Positions 49,206 to 58,312 of a DNA stretch of 64,000 nt are shown piece by piece. The stretch lies in NCBI GenBank assembly GCA_900112785.1, contig FONB01000002.1, positions 1-64,000 on the forward strand, read 5' to 3'. The first letter of the stretch is position 1. Each line of letters begins with the position of its first letter. Position numbers and translations under genes: made by a program. Below the pieces are notes generated by a model. The model was given only the letters and a program-made list of their open reading frames with translations. It searched no databases and was not told where the DNA came from. This DNA is from Phytobacter palmae. Its GTDB lineage: Bacteria > Pseudomonadota > Gammaproteobacteria > Enterobacterales > Enterobacteriaceae.

Positions 49206-50846
49206 TTACGCGTTTTTCAGTACTTCACTCACAATTTCTACCGCTTCTTTCTCGATCAGCTTACGGTGTTCTTCACCGAGGAAGCTTTCGCAGTAAATTT
49301 TGTAGGCGTCTTCTGTCCCTGACGGACGCGCGGCAAACCAGCCGTTGTCGGTCATCACTTTCAGACCACCGATAGACGCACCGTTACCCGGTGCTGCCGT
49401 CAGACGCGCGGTGATGGGGTCACCTGCCAGCGTGCTGGCACTGACCATTTCCGGAGAAAGTTTGGACAATGCCGCTTTCTGTGCGGAGGTCGCGCTGGCA
49501 CCCAGACGGTTGTAGCTCGGCGCGCCGAAACGGGCGGCCAGCTCGTCATAGTGCTGTTGTGGGTTTTTCCCGGTGACTGCGGTAATCTCCGCCGCCAGCA
49601 GGCACATGATGATACCGTCTTTATCGGTCGACCACGGCGTGCCATCGAAACGCAGGAAGGATGCCCCTGCACTCTCTTCGCCGCCAAAGCCGAAGCTGCC
49701 GTCAAACAGGCCGTCAACAAACCATTTAAAGCCCACTGGCACTTCCACCAGCTTGCGTCCCAGGTCATTAACCACACGGTCAATCATCGCAGACGACACG
49801 AGAGTTTTACCCACAGCGACATCTTTACCCCACTGCGGACGATGCTGGAACAGATAGTTAATAGCAACCGCAAGGTAGTGGTTCGGATTCATCAGACCCG
49901 CTGGCGTAACGATACCGTGACGGTCATAGTCAGGATCGTTGGCGAAGGCCAGGTCGAACTTGTCACGCAGCGCCAGCAGACCCGCCATGGCGCACTCAGA
50001 GGAGCAATCCATGCGGATCACACCGTCTTTATCGAGATGCATAAAGCGGAAGGTTTGATCAACCTGATCGTTAACGATGGTCAGGTCAAGCTTGTAAAAA
50101 TCAGCAATGCGCTTCCAGTATTCAATGCCGGAACCTCCAAGCGGATCCACGCCCAGTTTCAGGCCCGCTTTCTGAATCGCCGCCATATCGACGATATCGG
50201 CCAGCCCTTCGATAAACGGCTGGACCAGGTCCTGCTCTTTCACGTGGCCAGACGCCAGTGCGGCATCCAGGGTGATGCGTTTCACGCCTTTCAGGCCATC
50301 AGCCAGCAGCGCATTAGCGCGATCTTCCACCACTTTGGTCACATTGGTATCAGCCGGGCCACCGTTTGGCGGATTGTATTTGATACCGCCGTCTTCCGGT
50401 GGGTTATGCGATGGGGTAATGACGATACCGTCAGCCTGCGCGCCACCTTTTTTATTGTGTACCAGGATAGCATTGGAAACCGCAGGGGTCGGCGTGAAGC
50501 CATTGTTTTCCTGCACAATCACGTCAACGCCGTTTGCCGCCAGCACTTCCAGTACTGAGATGAACGCTGGTTCGGACAGGGCGTGAGTATCTTTTCCGAC
50601 ATAGCACGGACCGGTGATACCGTTTTTGGCACGCTCTTCAGCGATAGCCTGAGCAATTGCCAGAATGTGTTGTTCGTTGAAACTGTGGCGCCCCGCGCTG
50701 CCGCGGTGACCTGACGTACCAAATTTTACCGCGTGCTCAGCATTGCCGATTTCCGGTTTCAGCACATAGTACTGCGCGGTAAGCTGGGCGACGTTAATTA
50801 AATCGCTCTGTTGCGCAGGTTGCCCCGCACGTTCGTGGTTAGCCAT
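49206..50846 (-). CDS. pgm: Phosphoglucomutase
   Basis: Pgm interconverts glucose 1-phosphate and glucose 6-phosphate, linking galactose and glycogen metabolism with glycolysis. It has 546 residues, the E. coli length, with the catalytic serine loop [11 protein letters not shown], the metal loop NDPDYDRHG and the sugar-binding loop GEESAGASF. The ATG at 50846 gives the [13 protein letters not shown] start; an upstream in-frame start (50867) would add 7 codons. It follows seqA by 24 bases. Confidence 0.97.
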   Translation of the reverse strand: MANHERAGQPAQQSDLINVAQLTAQYYVLKPEIGNAEHAVKFGTSGHRGSAGRHSFNEQHILAIAQAIAEERAKNGITGPCYVGKDTHALSEPAFISVLEVLAANGVDVIVQENNGFTPTPAVSNAILVHNKKGGAQADGIVITPSHNPPEDGGIKYNPPNGGPADTNVTKVVEDRANALLADGLKGVKRITLDAALASGHVKEQDLVQPFIEGLADIVDMAAIQKAGLKLGVDPLGGSGIEYWKRIADFYKLDLTIVNDQVDQTFRFMHLDKDGVIRMDCSSECAMAGLLALRDKFDLAFANDPDYDRHGIVTPAGLMNPNHYLAVAINYLFQHRPQWGKDVAVGKTLVSSAMIDRVVNDLGRKLVEVPVGFKWFVDGLFDGSFGFGGEESAGASFLRFDGTPWSTDKDGIIMCLLAAEITAVTGKNPQQHYDELAARFGAPSYNRLGASATSAQKAALSKLSPEMVSASTLAGDPITARLTAAPGNGASIGGLKVMTDNGWFAARPSGTEDAYKIYCESFLGEEHRKLIEKEAVEIVSEVLKNA

Positions 50847-50870
50847 TGCCTGGTCCTTTTTATGCAAGGA

Positions 50871-51419
50871 TTAAATTGTGCCGCAAACCTTTTCAATCAA
50901 TTCCGCCGGGAATTGCATTGATTGCATGATGTGCTCCACCATGCTGCATTTACGACCCGTATTCGTGTTAGTGATAACCCAGTACGGGGTATCAGGCACC
51001 TGTTTTGGCTTCGTCTGATTGCCGTTTTGCAACAGGGTATGTTCGTCAGCCGCAAAGTATACGCGGGTGCGGCCATGCAGGGACTCAGTGGATTCTGCAA
51101 AAGCCTTTTTATCTAATGAGTAAAGTGTAGACAGCACCAGCATAAAGCGATTAACGGCCTTTTTCTGCTCTGCATACTCGTCAGAAAGCAGCAGTTCACG
51201 CACCGCGCGGACTTTGTCTTTCGCCGTATTAGCCGGTTTTACTTCTTCAACCGTAACAGGTGCGAGGGGTTCTTTCGCGAGTGGAACAGCGGCAGCTGGC
51301 TGCGGAGCGGCGGAAAACTTCAACATGCGCCGTAAAATGTCGGATGCGCTCTCGCCAATGTGCTTTGTATGGCTGGCAATATAACTGTAGAGCTCATCAT
51401 CAACTTCGATCGTTTTCAT
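50871..51419 (-). CDS. seqA: Negative modulator of replication initiation SeqA
   Basis: SeqA binds hemimethylated GATC sites, sequesters oriC and organises newly replicated DNA. It has 182 residues: an N-terminal multimerisation domain (MKTIEVDDELYSYIASHT), a variable Pro/Ala-rich linker (about 38-62) where it differs most from E. coli, and a C-terminal DNA-binding domain containing YWVITNTNTGRKCSMVEHIM. Co-transcribed with pgm. Confidence 0.97.
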   Translation of the reverse strand: MKTIEVDDELYSYIASHTKHIGESASDILRRMLKFSAAPQPAAAVPLAKEPLAPVTVEEVKPANTAKDKVRAVRELLLSDEYAEQKKAVNRFMLVLSTLYSLDKKAFAESTESLHGRTRVYFAADEHTLLQNGNQTKPKQVPDTPYWVITNTNTGRKCSMVEHIMQSMQFPAELIEKVCGTI

Positions 51420-51601
51420 CTTAATCCAGTGCAGTGTCTAATCTGAATACAAGTTATTGAGATTATAAAGTCAAATCCCAACAGCGGATAGCGTCAAACC
51501 AGGATGGCGGCAAAGTCAGAATGTGTCAAAACCTTGCAGCCGGACGGCAGAATGTTCAACATAATACCTTAATCCGAAAGAGCGAAAAAAAGAACTTTGC
51601 C

Positions 51602-52375
51602 ATGAAATTGAATACCCGAGCGCAATCTGCACAACAATCGCACAACAATTCCCCCATCGTGCTGGTTCACGGTCTGTTTGGTAGCCTGGACAACCTTGGC
51701 GTACTCGCCCGCGACCTTGTCAATGACCATGATATTATTCAGGTTGATATGCGAAATCATGGTCTTTCCGAACAGTCACCCGAAATGAATTATCCGGCGA
51801 TGGCGCAGGACTTACTTGATACCCTTGATGCTCATGGCATAGAACGCGCGACCTTCGTTGGTCACTCCATGGGGGGGAAAGCGGTGATGGCATTTACCGC
51901 GCTGGCGCCTGAACGCATCGACAAGCTCGTCGCTATCGACATTGCCCCGGTCAATTACCATGTGCGCCGTCATGACGAGATCTTTGCCGCCATCAATGCG
52001 GTAACCGATACTGGTGCCTCTACGCGCCAGCAGGCCGCCGTCATCATGCGTGAGCATATAAATGAAGAAGGGGTCATTCAGTTCCTGCTCAAGTCGTTTG
52101 TCGATGGTAAGTGGCGCTTCAATGTACCCGTGTTGTGGGAGCAGTATCCTCATATTGTGGGCTGGGAAACAGTGCCTGCCTGGGATCACCCAGCACTCTT
52201 TATCCCCGGCGGTAACTCGCCATATGTCAGCGAACAGTATCGCAGCGAACTGCTGCAACAGTTCCCGCAGGCACGCGCGCATGTGATTGCCGGTGCAGGG
52301 CATTGGGTACATGCAGAAAAACCGGAAGCGGTGCTGCGCGCCATCCGGCGTTATCTCGCTGAAAAGACAAACTGA
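51602..52375 (+). CDS. ybfF: Alpha/beta-hydrolase (esterase) YbfF
   Basis: A cytoplasmic esterase of the alpha/beta-hydrolase fold with activity on short- to medium-chain acyl esters in E. coli. It has 257 residues with the oxyanion region VLVHGLFGS, nucleophile elbow GHSMGGKA and catalytic histidine in GAGHWVHAEKP. The ATG at 51602 matches the family start MKLNTRAQ; an upstream in-frame ATG is ignored. It is divergent from seqA. Its stop codon overlaps a LexA-like site for ybfE. Confidence 0.94.
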   Translation: MKLNTRAQSAQQSHNNSPIVLVHGLFGSLDNLGVLARDLVNDHDIIQVDMRNHGLSEQSPEMNYPAMAQDLLDTLDAHGIERATFVGHSMGGKAVMAFTALAPERIDKLVAIDIAPVNYHVRRHDEIFAAINAVTDTGASTRQQAAVIMREHINEEGVIQFLLKSFVDGKWRFNVPVLWEQYPHIVGWETVPAWDHPALFIPGGNSPYVSEQYRSELLQQFPQARAHVIAGAGHWVHAEKPEAVLRAIRRYLAEKTN

Positions 52376-52387
52376 TTAAAAACCCGG
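52372..52387 (+). promoter_or_regulatory. LexA-like box upstream of ybfE (degenerate)
   Basis: CTG-N10-CGG instead of CTG-N10-CAG, A+T-rich in the middle, at the position of the LexA box reported for E. coli ybfE. The mismatch in an essential triplet makes function doubtful. Confidence 0.35.
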
Positions 52388-52506
52388 CGACCGATTGTCG
52401 GAAAGCGCCCGGTCGTTGGCGTGTCCGCATCCCTGATGTATGATGGCGCGCTAATCAGCCCGGGCTATGACCCGATTGCTTGTACTTCCCGTAGTATTCT
52501 TAAATC

Positions 52507-52800
52507 ATGGCTAAAGAACAAACGGACCGCACGACATTAGATCTGTTCGCGAATGAACGTCGCCCGGGACGTCCTAAAACCAATCCGCTCTCTCGCGACG
52601 AGCAATTGCGCGTAAATAAGCGCAATCAGCTTAAACGCGATAAGGTTCGTGGGCTTAAACGCGTCGAATTAAAACTCAACGCCGAGGCTGTCGACGCATT
52701 AAACGCGCTGGCGGACGCGCGTGAAATGAGTCGGAGCGAATTGATTGAAGAGATGTTGCTGGCTCAGCTTAACGCGCTGAACGGCCAGGAAATCCTCTGA
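52507..52800 (+). CDS. ybfE: LexA-regulated protein YbfE (ribbon-helix-helix like)
   Basis: A 97-residue protein corresponding to SOS-regulated E. coli YbfE; function unknown. The N-terminus (RRPGRPKTNPLSRDEQLR) is basic with an AT-hook-like GRP core. The C-terminal half (RVELKLNAEAVDALNALADAREMSRSELIEEML) looks like a ribbon-helix-helix (CopG-type) fold. It lies between ybfF and fldA on the same strand. Confidence 0.9.
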   Translation: MAKEQTDRTTLDLFANERRPGRPKTNPLSRDEQLRVNKRNQLKRDKVRGLKRVELKLNAEAVDALNALADAREMSRSELIEEMLLAQLNALNGQEIL

Positions 52801-52949
52801 ATTATCGCAAAAATCCACTTTCATGTTGCACAGAGTGCAGTCTTGCGTGATTGCAGTTTCCGCGTGCTTCTCTGATCTGCTATGATTGCCCTTATCCGTG
52901 GGCCAATCGCCACCACCATATCATTAAGTTTCAAGAGGTTATTTTACTC

Positions 52950-53480
52950 ATGGCAATCACAGGCATTTTTTTCGGCAGCGATACCGGTAATACCGAAAAC
53001 ATCGCAAAGATGATCCAGGCTCAACTTGGTAAAGATGTTGCCGATGTGCATGACATTGCTAAAAGCAGCAAAGAGGATCTGGAAGGTTACGACATCCTGC
53101 TGCTTGGCATCCCGACCTGGTATTATGGTGAAGCACAGTGTGACTGGGATGACTTTTTCCCGACGCTGGAAGATATCGATTTTAACGGCAAACTGGTTGC
53201 CCTTTTTGGTTGTGGCGATCAGGAAGACTATGCAGAGTATTTCTGTGATGCATTGGGCACTATCCGTGACATCATTGAACCGCGCGGCGCGACTATCGTA
53301 GGCCACTGGCCTACCGAGGGTTACCATTTTGAAGCGTCCAAAGGTCTGGCAGACGATGACCACTTCGTTGGCCTTGCCATTGACGAAGACCGTCAGCCTG
53401 AACTGACCGCTGGCCGTGTTGATAAATGGGTGAAACAGATTTCCGAAGAACTTCATCTGAATGACATCATCAATGCCTGA
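52950..53480 (+). CDS. fldA: Flavodoxin 1
   Basis: FldA is the essential FMN electron carrier for IspG/IspH, pyruvate formate-lyase activation, biotin synthase and others. It has 176 residues with the FMN phosphate loop [14 protein letters not shown] and the isoalloxazine loops [15 protein letters not shown] and [18 protein letters not shown]. The frame is open 33 codons upstream, but the ATG at 52950 follows AAGAGG and matches the family. fur is 289 bases downstream; a hairpin without a T-run lies between. Confidence 0.98.
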   Translation: MAITGIFFGSDTGNTENIAKMIQAQLGKDVADVHDIAKSSKEDLEGYDILLLGIPTWYYGEAQCDWDDFFPTLEDIDFNGKLVALFGCGDQEDYAEYFCDALGTIRDIIEPRGATIVGHWPTEGYHFEASKGLADDDHFVGLAIDEDRQPELTAGRVDKWVKQISEELHLNDIINA

Positions 53481-53488
53481 TGATGTTT

Positions 53489-53510
53489 GGCGCAACCTGC
53501 TGGTTGCGCC
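53489..53510 (+). terminator. Hairpin after fldA without a U-run
   Basis: A perfect 9-bp stem (GGCGCAACC / GGTTGCGCC), 8 bases after the fldA stop, is followed by TGATTAAT and not by a T-run. It could stabilise the fldA 3' end while allowing read-through into fur. Confidence 0.55.
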
Positions 53511-53663
53511 TGATTAATAGATAAAAGCGATGGAAATAATTGCTACAATTTTTTAACTTTTTTCTCCAGCGCTGTACAATGGCCCCTGATTAAAACGGGT
53601 ATCACAAAGGACTTTGTAGACGCTACCACGTTTTATAAGCTTACTTTACTTGAGGACTTGCAG

Positions 53664-53692
53664 TTTTCATTCAGGCATGGCAGTTCTATAAT
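53664..53692 (+). promoter_or_regulatory. Proximal fur promoter
   Basis: TATAAT (53687-53692) is a consensus -10; TTTTCA lies 17 bases upstream as a moderate -35. The -10 lies inside the Fur box, suiting autoregulation. Confidence 0.6.
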
Positions 53693-53705
53693 GAGACGCA
53701 TTATC
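53687..53705 (+). promoter_or_regulatory. Fur box of fur (autoregulation)
   Basis: The 19-mer TATAATGAGACGCATTATC agrees with GATAATGATAATCATTATC at 14 of 19 positions and overlaps the -10 element. Confidence 0.75.
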
Positions 53706-53777
53706 CCAGGTGCATTCCTTGTAGCTTCCCGACGGGAAGTGAATCGTTTAGCAACAGGACAGATTCCGCATGACTGA
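53691..53777 (+). CDS. uof: Uof leader peptide upstream of fur
   Basis: A 28-codon open frame (starts MRRIIPGAFLVA, ends QIPHD) whose TGA lies in fur codons 2-3. Size and position agree with uof, the 'upstream of fur' frame of E. coli whose translation is coupled to fur and through which RyhB lowers Fur synthesis. The reading is from sequence; the regulatory role is from E. coli. Its ribosome-binding site is weak, and the ATG overlaps the proximal -10 element, so only longer transcripts can encode it. Confidence 0.72.
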   Translation: MRRIIPGAFLVASRREVNRLATGQIPHD

Positions 53778-54222
53778 CAACAATACCGCATTAAAGAAGG
53801 CCGGCCTGAAAGTCACGCTTCCTCGGTTAAAAATCCTGGAAGTGCTTCAGGAGCCGGAGAACCATCATGTCAGTGCGGAAGATTTATATAAGCGCCTGAT
53901 CGACATGGGCGAAGAGATTGGGCTGGCGACGGTATACCGTGTACTTAACCAGTTCGACGATGCCGGGATCGTGACCCGCCATAATTTTGAAGGCGGTAAG
54001 TCCGTCTTTGAACTGACCCAGCAGCATCACCACGACCACCTGATTTGCCTGGATTGCGGCAAAGTGATCGAGTTTAGTGATGACTCTATCGAAGCGCGTC
54101 AGCGTGAGATTGCGTCAAGGCATGGTATTCGTCTGACTAACCACAGTCTGTATCTGTATGGCCACTGCGCCGAAGGCGACTGCCGTACTGACGAAAACGC
54201 GCACGAAGCGGTTGAGAAATAA
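53770..54222 (+). CDS. fur: Ferric uptake regulator Fur
   Basis: Fur is a Fe2+-dependent dimeric repressor of iron acquisition genes. It has 150 residues: winged-helix domain (LKVTLPRLKILEVLQ, recognition helix around GLATVYRVLNQFDDAGIV), dimerisation domain with HHHDHLICLDCGKVIEF, and the second zinc-binding Cys pair in HCAEGDC. The C-terminal tail (TDENAHEAVEK) is two residues longer than in E. coli. Followed by a terminator. Confidence 0.98.
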   Translation: MTDNNTALKKAGLKVTLPRLKILEVLQEPENHHVSAEDLYKRLIDMGEEIGLATVYRVLNQFDDAGIVTRHNFEGGKSVFELTQQHHHDHLICLDCGKVIEFSDDSIEARQREIASRHGIRLTNHSLYLYGHCAEGDCRTDENAHEAVEK

Positions 54223-54240
54223 TAATCGACTTCGTTATAT

Positions 54241-54266
54241 AGCCAACCTTCGGGTTGGCTTTTTTA
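54241..54266 (+). terminator. Terminator of fur
   Basis: An 8-bp stem (AGCCAACC / GGTTGGCT) with a TTCG tetraloop, then TTTTTATT. Confidence 0.92.
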
Positions 54267-54285
54267 TTTCTGCGTTCATAACATC

Positions 54286-54312
54286 AAAAGGCCCGCCGAA
54301 GCGGGCTTTTTC
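54286..54312. terminator. Bidirectional terminator between fur and ybfN
   Basis: GCCCGC-CGAA-GCGGGC is flanked by AAAAG and CTTTTT. It terminates ybfN on the minus strand and may back up the fur terminator. Confidence 0.85.
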
Positions 54313-54318
54313 ACACGG

Positions 54319-54654
54319 TTAATTCATCGTGTTATGGCTATGAATCTCCTGCCAGATCTGGTCACAGCGAGTCTTCACCGCCTGCCCGTTTCCGGTATGC
54401 GTCGCTTCAAGGCACCGCTGATAATCCAGCGTGCGCACACTCTCTTCCTCCGCAAATTGCTGGTGCGCTTTCTCTTTGCGCAGAACATCCAGTACGCTTC
54501 TGCACGCCGCGGTTTTCTCCGGTGATCCTTCCGCCGTATTAATACAGGCGCTGTAAGCCTCTTTTAATCGTACATCTTCCCTCGGCGCCTGAGGCTGTTG
54601 CACACAGGCGGCAAGCCCCAGCGTCAGCAGGGCAAGTAATATTGGTTTCATCAT
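54319..54654 (-). CDS. ybfN: YbfN family lipoprotein
   Basis: A putative outer-membrane lipoprotein of about 111 residues, function unknown, the counterpart of E. coli YbfN. It has a lipobox (LGLAAC) and a helical mature part with two conserved Cys (YSACINTAEGSPEKTAACRSVL; a further Cys pair near YQRCLEATH and TRCDQIW). Three ATG codons in a row (54657, 54654, 54651) are possible; 54654 has the best spacing from AGGGAG. It follows chiP on the same strand, consistent with the chiPQ operon; ybfN is called chiQ in some annotations. Confidence 0.88.
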   Translation of the reverse strand: MMKPILLALLTLGLAACVQQPQAPREDVRLKEAYSACINTAEGSPEKTAACRSVLDVLRKEKAHQQFAEEESVRTLDYQRCLEATHTGNGQAVKTRCDQIWQEIHSHNTMN

Positions 54655-54671
54655 CATGGCACTCCCTGTCA

Positions 54672-56072
54672 TTAGAAAATATTCAGCGGCGCAATGACGA
54701 TAAACTTCACGTCACGTTCGTCCTGGAAGATGTTGTTATACCCGCCACCCCAGCTCGGGATACTGGAATGGTTATCATATTGGGTGAAGTGCAGCTTGAA
54801 CAACGTGCCTTTTGCCATCCCTTCCTGCACGGTGTAAAGCAGGTCGAGACTATACGCTGACTCTTTAATGGTGTTGCCCGCATCGTAGTATTTATCGCCA
54901 GAGGAGACATTGGACGGTTTGGCATCCCAGCCATACACATACGATGCACCAACCGCCCAACCAGGCATATTCCAGCCTTTCAGGTCATACATGGCACCGA
55001 CAAAGACGGATTTCTCGTTATGGGCGTTGAAGTCAGAACGGTTGTCCCACCAGATATCCAGACGACCATTAGAAGAGCCATACAGTGGCGTCATACGTGA
55101 ATTGAAATAGCCCTGGCGACCATCAGCCCTGACCCAGGTACCCTCAAGGCGTAAATCCACCGGACCGACCGTATAACCAAAGGTGAGCGCCTGTAGCCAT
55201 GCGGTGCCGTCGTAAATATCGTTAATGGTGTTGTTATCAGCCTTGTCGCGCGAGCCATAAAATTGATAACTGGTGGAGAGTGGGTTCCCTGCGACGTCAA
55301 ACTTATAGCTGGCTTTGGCAAAATATTGATCAACGTAGCCCTGCGCCTGACCAAACGCGGCTTCGAGGAGCAGGTCGTTTTTGAAGTCGTACGATGCCCC
55401 CAGAGAGTGGACGTAATCAATTTTACTTATGCCATCGTTCTGGTAGAAATTATCCGTTTCGTTATACCACGGCGCTTTGTATTCATTGGCCCACATGTAC
55501 GAGAAGCTCAGCGCGCCGGAATCACCGTAATCCAGTTTTGCACCAGCTTCTGCCCCCTGATAGGTGCCCGGCATAAAGCTCCAGTTTGACGCCAGTAGCG
55601 TTTGCCCGGTCGGCTGGATATAACCTGCCCTCGCCCATACAGGACCATATTTGAATTTCGCGGCAGCTGTATAGAGGCTCGCGCCGCTGCGATCGCCTGT
55701 CCAGTCTTCGTCATAGACTTTGTGGCGATTAGAAAATGCGATTTCATTCGGATGCGCGCTTTCAGAAGATTCAGACATCTCAATCGCCGCGAAGACCGCA
55801 ACATCCATACCGAACATATCAGCAGCATAACCAGACTGGAAATCGAGGTTCGTATTCCAGGTGGAGTGCGACAGGTTGGTTTTGTATTTATCCCCATCGG
55901 TGACATCTTTACGGTCACGCTGGCGCTGCCAGTAGTAAATCCCACCGGTGAGCGTAGCGTCGTCGACAAAGCCAGTGGCGCTGGCGGAGGGAGCAAAAGT
56001 TAAACCTGGTAATGCGGTGGCGCAGGCAATAGCTAACGCTAACGCATTACGTTTAGCGTTAAACGCGTTCAT
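54672..56072 (-). CDS. chiP: Chitoporin ChiP
   Basis: ChiP (YbfM) is an OprD-type outer-membrane porin for chitin oligosaccharides. It has 466 residues with a long signal peptide (cleavage near ASA|TGF), beta-strand alternation throughout and the C-terminal aromatic residue (APLNIF) of outer-membrane barrels. The ATG at 56072 follows AGAGGA; that ribosome-binding region is complementary to the sRNA ChiX. It lies near the nag regulon, matching its role in supplying chitosugars. Confidence 0.94.
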   Translation of the reverse strand: MNAFNAKRNALALAIACATALPGLTFAPSASATGFVDDATLTGGIYYWQRQRDRKDVTDGDKYKTNLSHSTWNTNLDFQSGYAADMFGMDVAVFAAIEMSESSESAHPNEIAFSNRHKVYDEDWTGDRSGASLYTAAAKFKYGPVWARAGYIQPTGQTLLASNWSFMPGTYQGAEAGAKLDYGDSGALSFSYMWANEYKAPWYNETDNFYQNDGISKIDYVHSLGASYDFKNDLLLEAAFGQAQGYVDQYFAKASYKFDVAGNPLSTSYQFYGSRDKADNNTINDIYDGTAWLQALTFGYTVGPVDLRLEGTWVRADGRQGYFNSRMTPLYGSSNGRLDIWWDNRSDFNAHNEKSVFVGAMYDLKGWNMPGWAVGASYVYGWDAKPSNVSSGDKYYDAGNTIKESAYSLDLLYTVQEGMAKGTLFKLHFTQYDNHSSIPSWGGGYNNIFQDERDVKFIVIAPLNIF

Positions 56073-56077
56073 GAGTG

Positions 56078-56090
56078 TTCCTCTTTGACG
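56078..56090 (-). promoter_or_regulatory. ChiX sRNA pairing site in the chiP leader
   Basis: The mRNA segment CGTCAAAGAGGAA is the exact complement of the ChiX segment UUCCUCUUUGACG (recalled from E. coli/Salmonella). It covers the ribosome-binding site, so pairing would block chiP translation until chitosugars titrate ChiX. chiX itself is not in this window. Confidence 0.8.
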
Positions 56091-56150
56091 AAAACATAAA
56101 AAGTGCTGCGCAAATGCAAACAGCAACAAAGAAAAAAATTAAATATTACT

Positions 56151-56181
56151 GACAGTTATAGAAAATATTTCTATAACTGTC
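56151..56181. promoter_or_regulatory. 31-bp perfect palindrome upstream of chiP
   Basis: GACAGTTATAGAAA-N3-TTTCTATAACTGTC is a perfect 14-bp inverted repeat, 79-109 bases before the chiP start. It is either an operator (NagC is a candidate) or a hairpin in the leader mRNA. It has no T-run and is not at a gene end, so it is not a terminator. Confidence 0.6.
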
Positions 56182-56416
56182 GTTTGTAAGCATATTTTTC
56201 GCGACGCGAATTATCAAGTCTTTACATGAGGGAATTATGGGGATTATGACGAACCACACAGATTTGTTGTTTGTGGGTTGGCGGCTTGCATAGCATGCCT
56301 TCCCGGAGAAACTTAACTAAAATTATCAAGAAATAGCTGAAAAGATAATTGAATAAAATTAAAACGAAATTTTAGAAAGGTAAAAGACTGGCAAAGACTT
56401 ATTTCTAATCGAGAAA
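56182..56416. other. Gap between chiP leader and glnS terminator
   Basis: A+T-rich, no supported gene. The chiP promoter should lie at the chiP-proximal side; I could not assign its hexamers with confidence. Confidence 0.5.
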
Positions 56417-56447
56417 TAAAAAACGCTGCACGAGGCAGCGTTTTTTT
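56417..56447 (-). terminator. Terminator of glnS
   Basis: CGCTGC-ACGAG-GCAGCG flanked by AAAAAA and TTTTTTT, just beyond the glnS stop codon. Confidence 0.88.
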
Positions 56448-56466
56448 ACACGTAAGTCAGACGGGA

Positions 56467-58134
56467 TTACTCGCCGATTTTAGCCCAGGTATCGCGAAGA
56501 CCTACAGTGCGGTTGAATACCAGTTTATCCGCAGTAGCATGGCGGCTGTCGAGACAGAAGTAGCCTTCACGCTCAAACTGGTACGCTTTCCCCACCTCAG
56601 CAGCCTTGAGACTCGGCTCAGCGAAGCCCTGCTTAATGACCAGCGATTCCGGGTTCATTGCGCTCAGGAAGTCTTCTGCTGCACCCGGGTTTGGCACGCT
56701 GAACAGGCGGTCGTAAAGGCGAATTTCAACCGGCAACGCATGAGACGCGCTTACCCAGTGAATAACGCCTTTCACTTTACGGCCATCTGCCGGGTCTTTG
56801 CTCAGCGTATCGGCATCAAAGGTACAGAAAATAGTGGTGATATTACCTTCCGCATCTTTCTCTACACGCTCAGCTTTAATCACATATGCGTTACGCAGAC
56901 GAACTTCTTTACCCAGTACCAGACGTTTGTACTGCTTGTTAGCTTCTTCACGGAAATCTGCGCGATCGATCCAAATTTCACCGCTAAATGGAACATCACG
57001 ACTGCCCATTTCCGGTTTATTAGGATGATTCGGCATCGAAACCAGCTCACTGGCCCCCTGAGGATAGTTTTCGATAACCAGCCTGACCGGATCGATAACC
57101 GCCATAGCGCGCGGCGCGTTTTCATTCAGATCTTCACGGATGCACGATTCCAGCGAAGCCATCTCAATGGTGTTGTCCTGTTTGGTGATACCAATACGTT
57201 TGCAGAACTCACGGATGGATGCGGAAGTGTAACCACGACGACGCAGACCCGAAATAGTCGGCATACGCGGGTCATCCCAGCCTTCAACGTGCTTGTCGGT
57301 CACCAGCAGGTTCAGCTTACGCTTGGACATGACGGTGTATTCCAGGTTCAGACGGGAGAATTCGTACTGACGCGGGTGAACCGGAATAGTGATGTTGTCC
57401 AGCACCCAGTCATACAGACGACGGTTGTCCTGGAATTCCAGCGTACAAAGCGAGTGGGTGATCCCCTCCAGCGCGTCGCTGATGCAATGGGTAAAGTCAT
57501 ACATCGGGTAGATGCACCACTTGTTGCCTGTCTGATGATGTTCAGCAAATTTAATGCGATAGAGCACCGGATCGCGCATCACGATAAACGGCGAGGCCAT
57601 ATCTATCTTCGCACGCAGACACGCCTTACCTTCTTCGAAGCCACCCGCTCGCATTTTTTCAAACAGTGCGAGGTTCTCTTCAACCGTACGATCGCGGTAC
57701 GGACTGTTTTTACCCGGGGCCGTCAGCGTGCCGCGATATTCACGGATTTCGTCAGCGGACAGTTCGTCAACGTAGGCCAGACCTTTGCTGATCAACTCAA
57801 CGGCATAGTTGTGCAACTGATCAAAATAATCAGAGGAGTAGCGCACATCGCCTGACCAGTGGAAACCTAACCACTGCACGTCGTTTTTGATGGACTCAAC
57901 GTACTCAATATCTTCTTTTACCGGGTTGGTATCATCAAAACGCAGGTTGCACTTCCCCTGGTAATCTTGCGCGATACCAAAGTTCAGGCAGATGGATTTC
58001 GCATGACCGATATGCAAATAACCATTCGGCTCAGGCGGAAAACGGGTGCAAACAGTAGAGTGCTTTCCAGTAGCCAGATCTTCATCAATGATCTGACGAA
58101 TAAAGTTAGTCGGGCGGGCTTCTGCCTCACTCAT
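56467..58134 (-). CDS. glnS: Glutaminyl-tRNA synthetase
   Basis: GlnS charges tRNA-Gln. It has 555 residues, one more than in E. coli. The class I signatures are present: HIGH-type GYLHIGHAK near residue 40 and the KMSKS-equivalent VMSKR ([11 protein letters not shown]). C-terminal anticodon-binding beta-barrels end with [12 protein letters not shown]. Monocistronic, with its own terminator, and followed by chiP on the same strand. Confidence 0.98.
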   Translation of the reverse strand: MSEAEARPTNFIRQIIDEDLATGKHSTVCTRFPPEPNGYLHIGHAKSICLNFGIAQDYQGKCNLRFDDTNPVKEDIEYVESIKNDVQWLGFHWSGDVRYSSDYFDQLHNYAVELISKGLAYVDELSADEIREYRGTLTAPGKNSPYRDRTVEENLALFEKMRAGGFEEGKACLRAKIDMASPFIVMRDPVLYRIKFAEHHQTGNKWCIYPMYDFTHCISDALEGITHSLCTLEFQDNRRLYDWVLDNITIPVHPRQYEFSRLNLEYTVMSKRKLNLLVTDKHVEGWDDPRMPTISGLRRRGYTSASIREFCKRIGITKQDNTIEMASLESCIREDLNENAPRAMAVIDPVRLVIENYPQGASELVSMPNHPNKPEMGSRDVPFSGEIWIDRADFREEANKQYKRLVLGKEVRLRNAYVIKAERVEKDAEGNITTIFCTFDADTLSKDPADGRKVKGVIHWVSASHALPVEIRLYDRLFSVPNPGAAEDFLSAMNPESLVIKQGFAEPSLKAAEVGKAYQFEREGYFCLDSRHATADKLVFNRTVGLRDTWAKIGE

Positions 58135-58249
58135 CGTAGATTCCTCAAGGCGTAAACAACATATAACGGCACATGATCTTATAAGCGGCCCTCAGAGACA
58201 ACCTTTAGTTACGGAAATTAGATACAAAACGGAATACTTTAATTCATGC

Positions 58250-58286
58250 AAAAAAAAGCGGCAGAGGAAGTTCCCCTGCCGCTTAT
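58250..58286 (-). terminator. Terminator of nagE
   Basis: On the minus strand, AAGCGGCAG...CTGCCGCTT (9-bp stem with further pairing in the loop) is followed by TTTTTTT. Confidence 0.88.
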
Positions 58287-58312
58287 AGCCATTTCTGCTT
58301 CAGATTACATCA

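Noticed and set aside
49551-50558. 335-codon open frame antisense to pgm
   Set aside because: Shadow of pgm without supporting signals.
56539-57855. 438-codon open frame antisense to glnS
   Set aside because: Covers an intact, conserved glnS; no recognisable domain.
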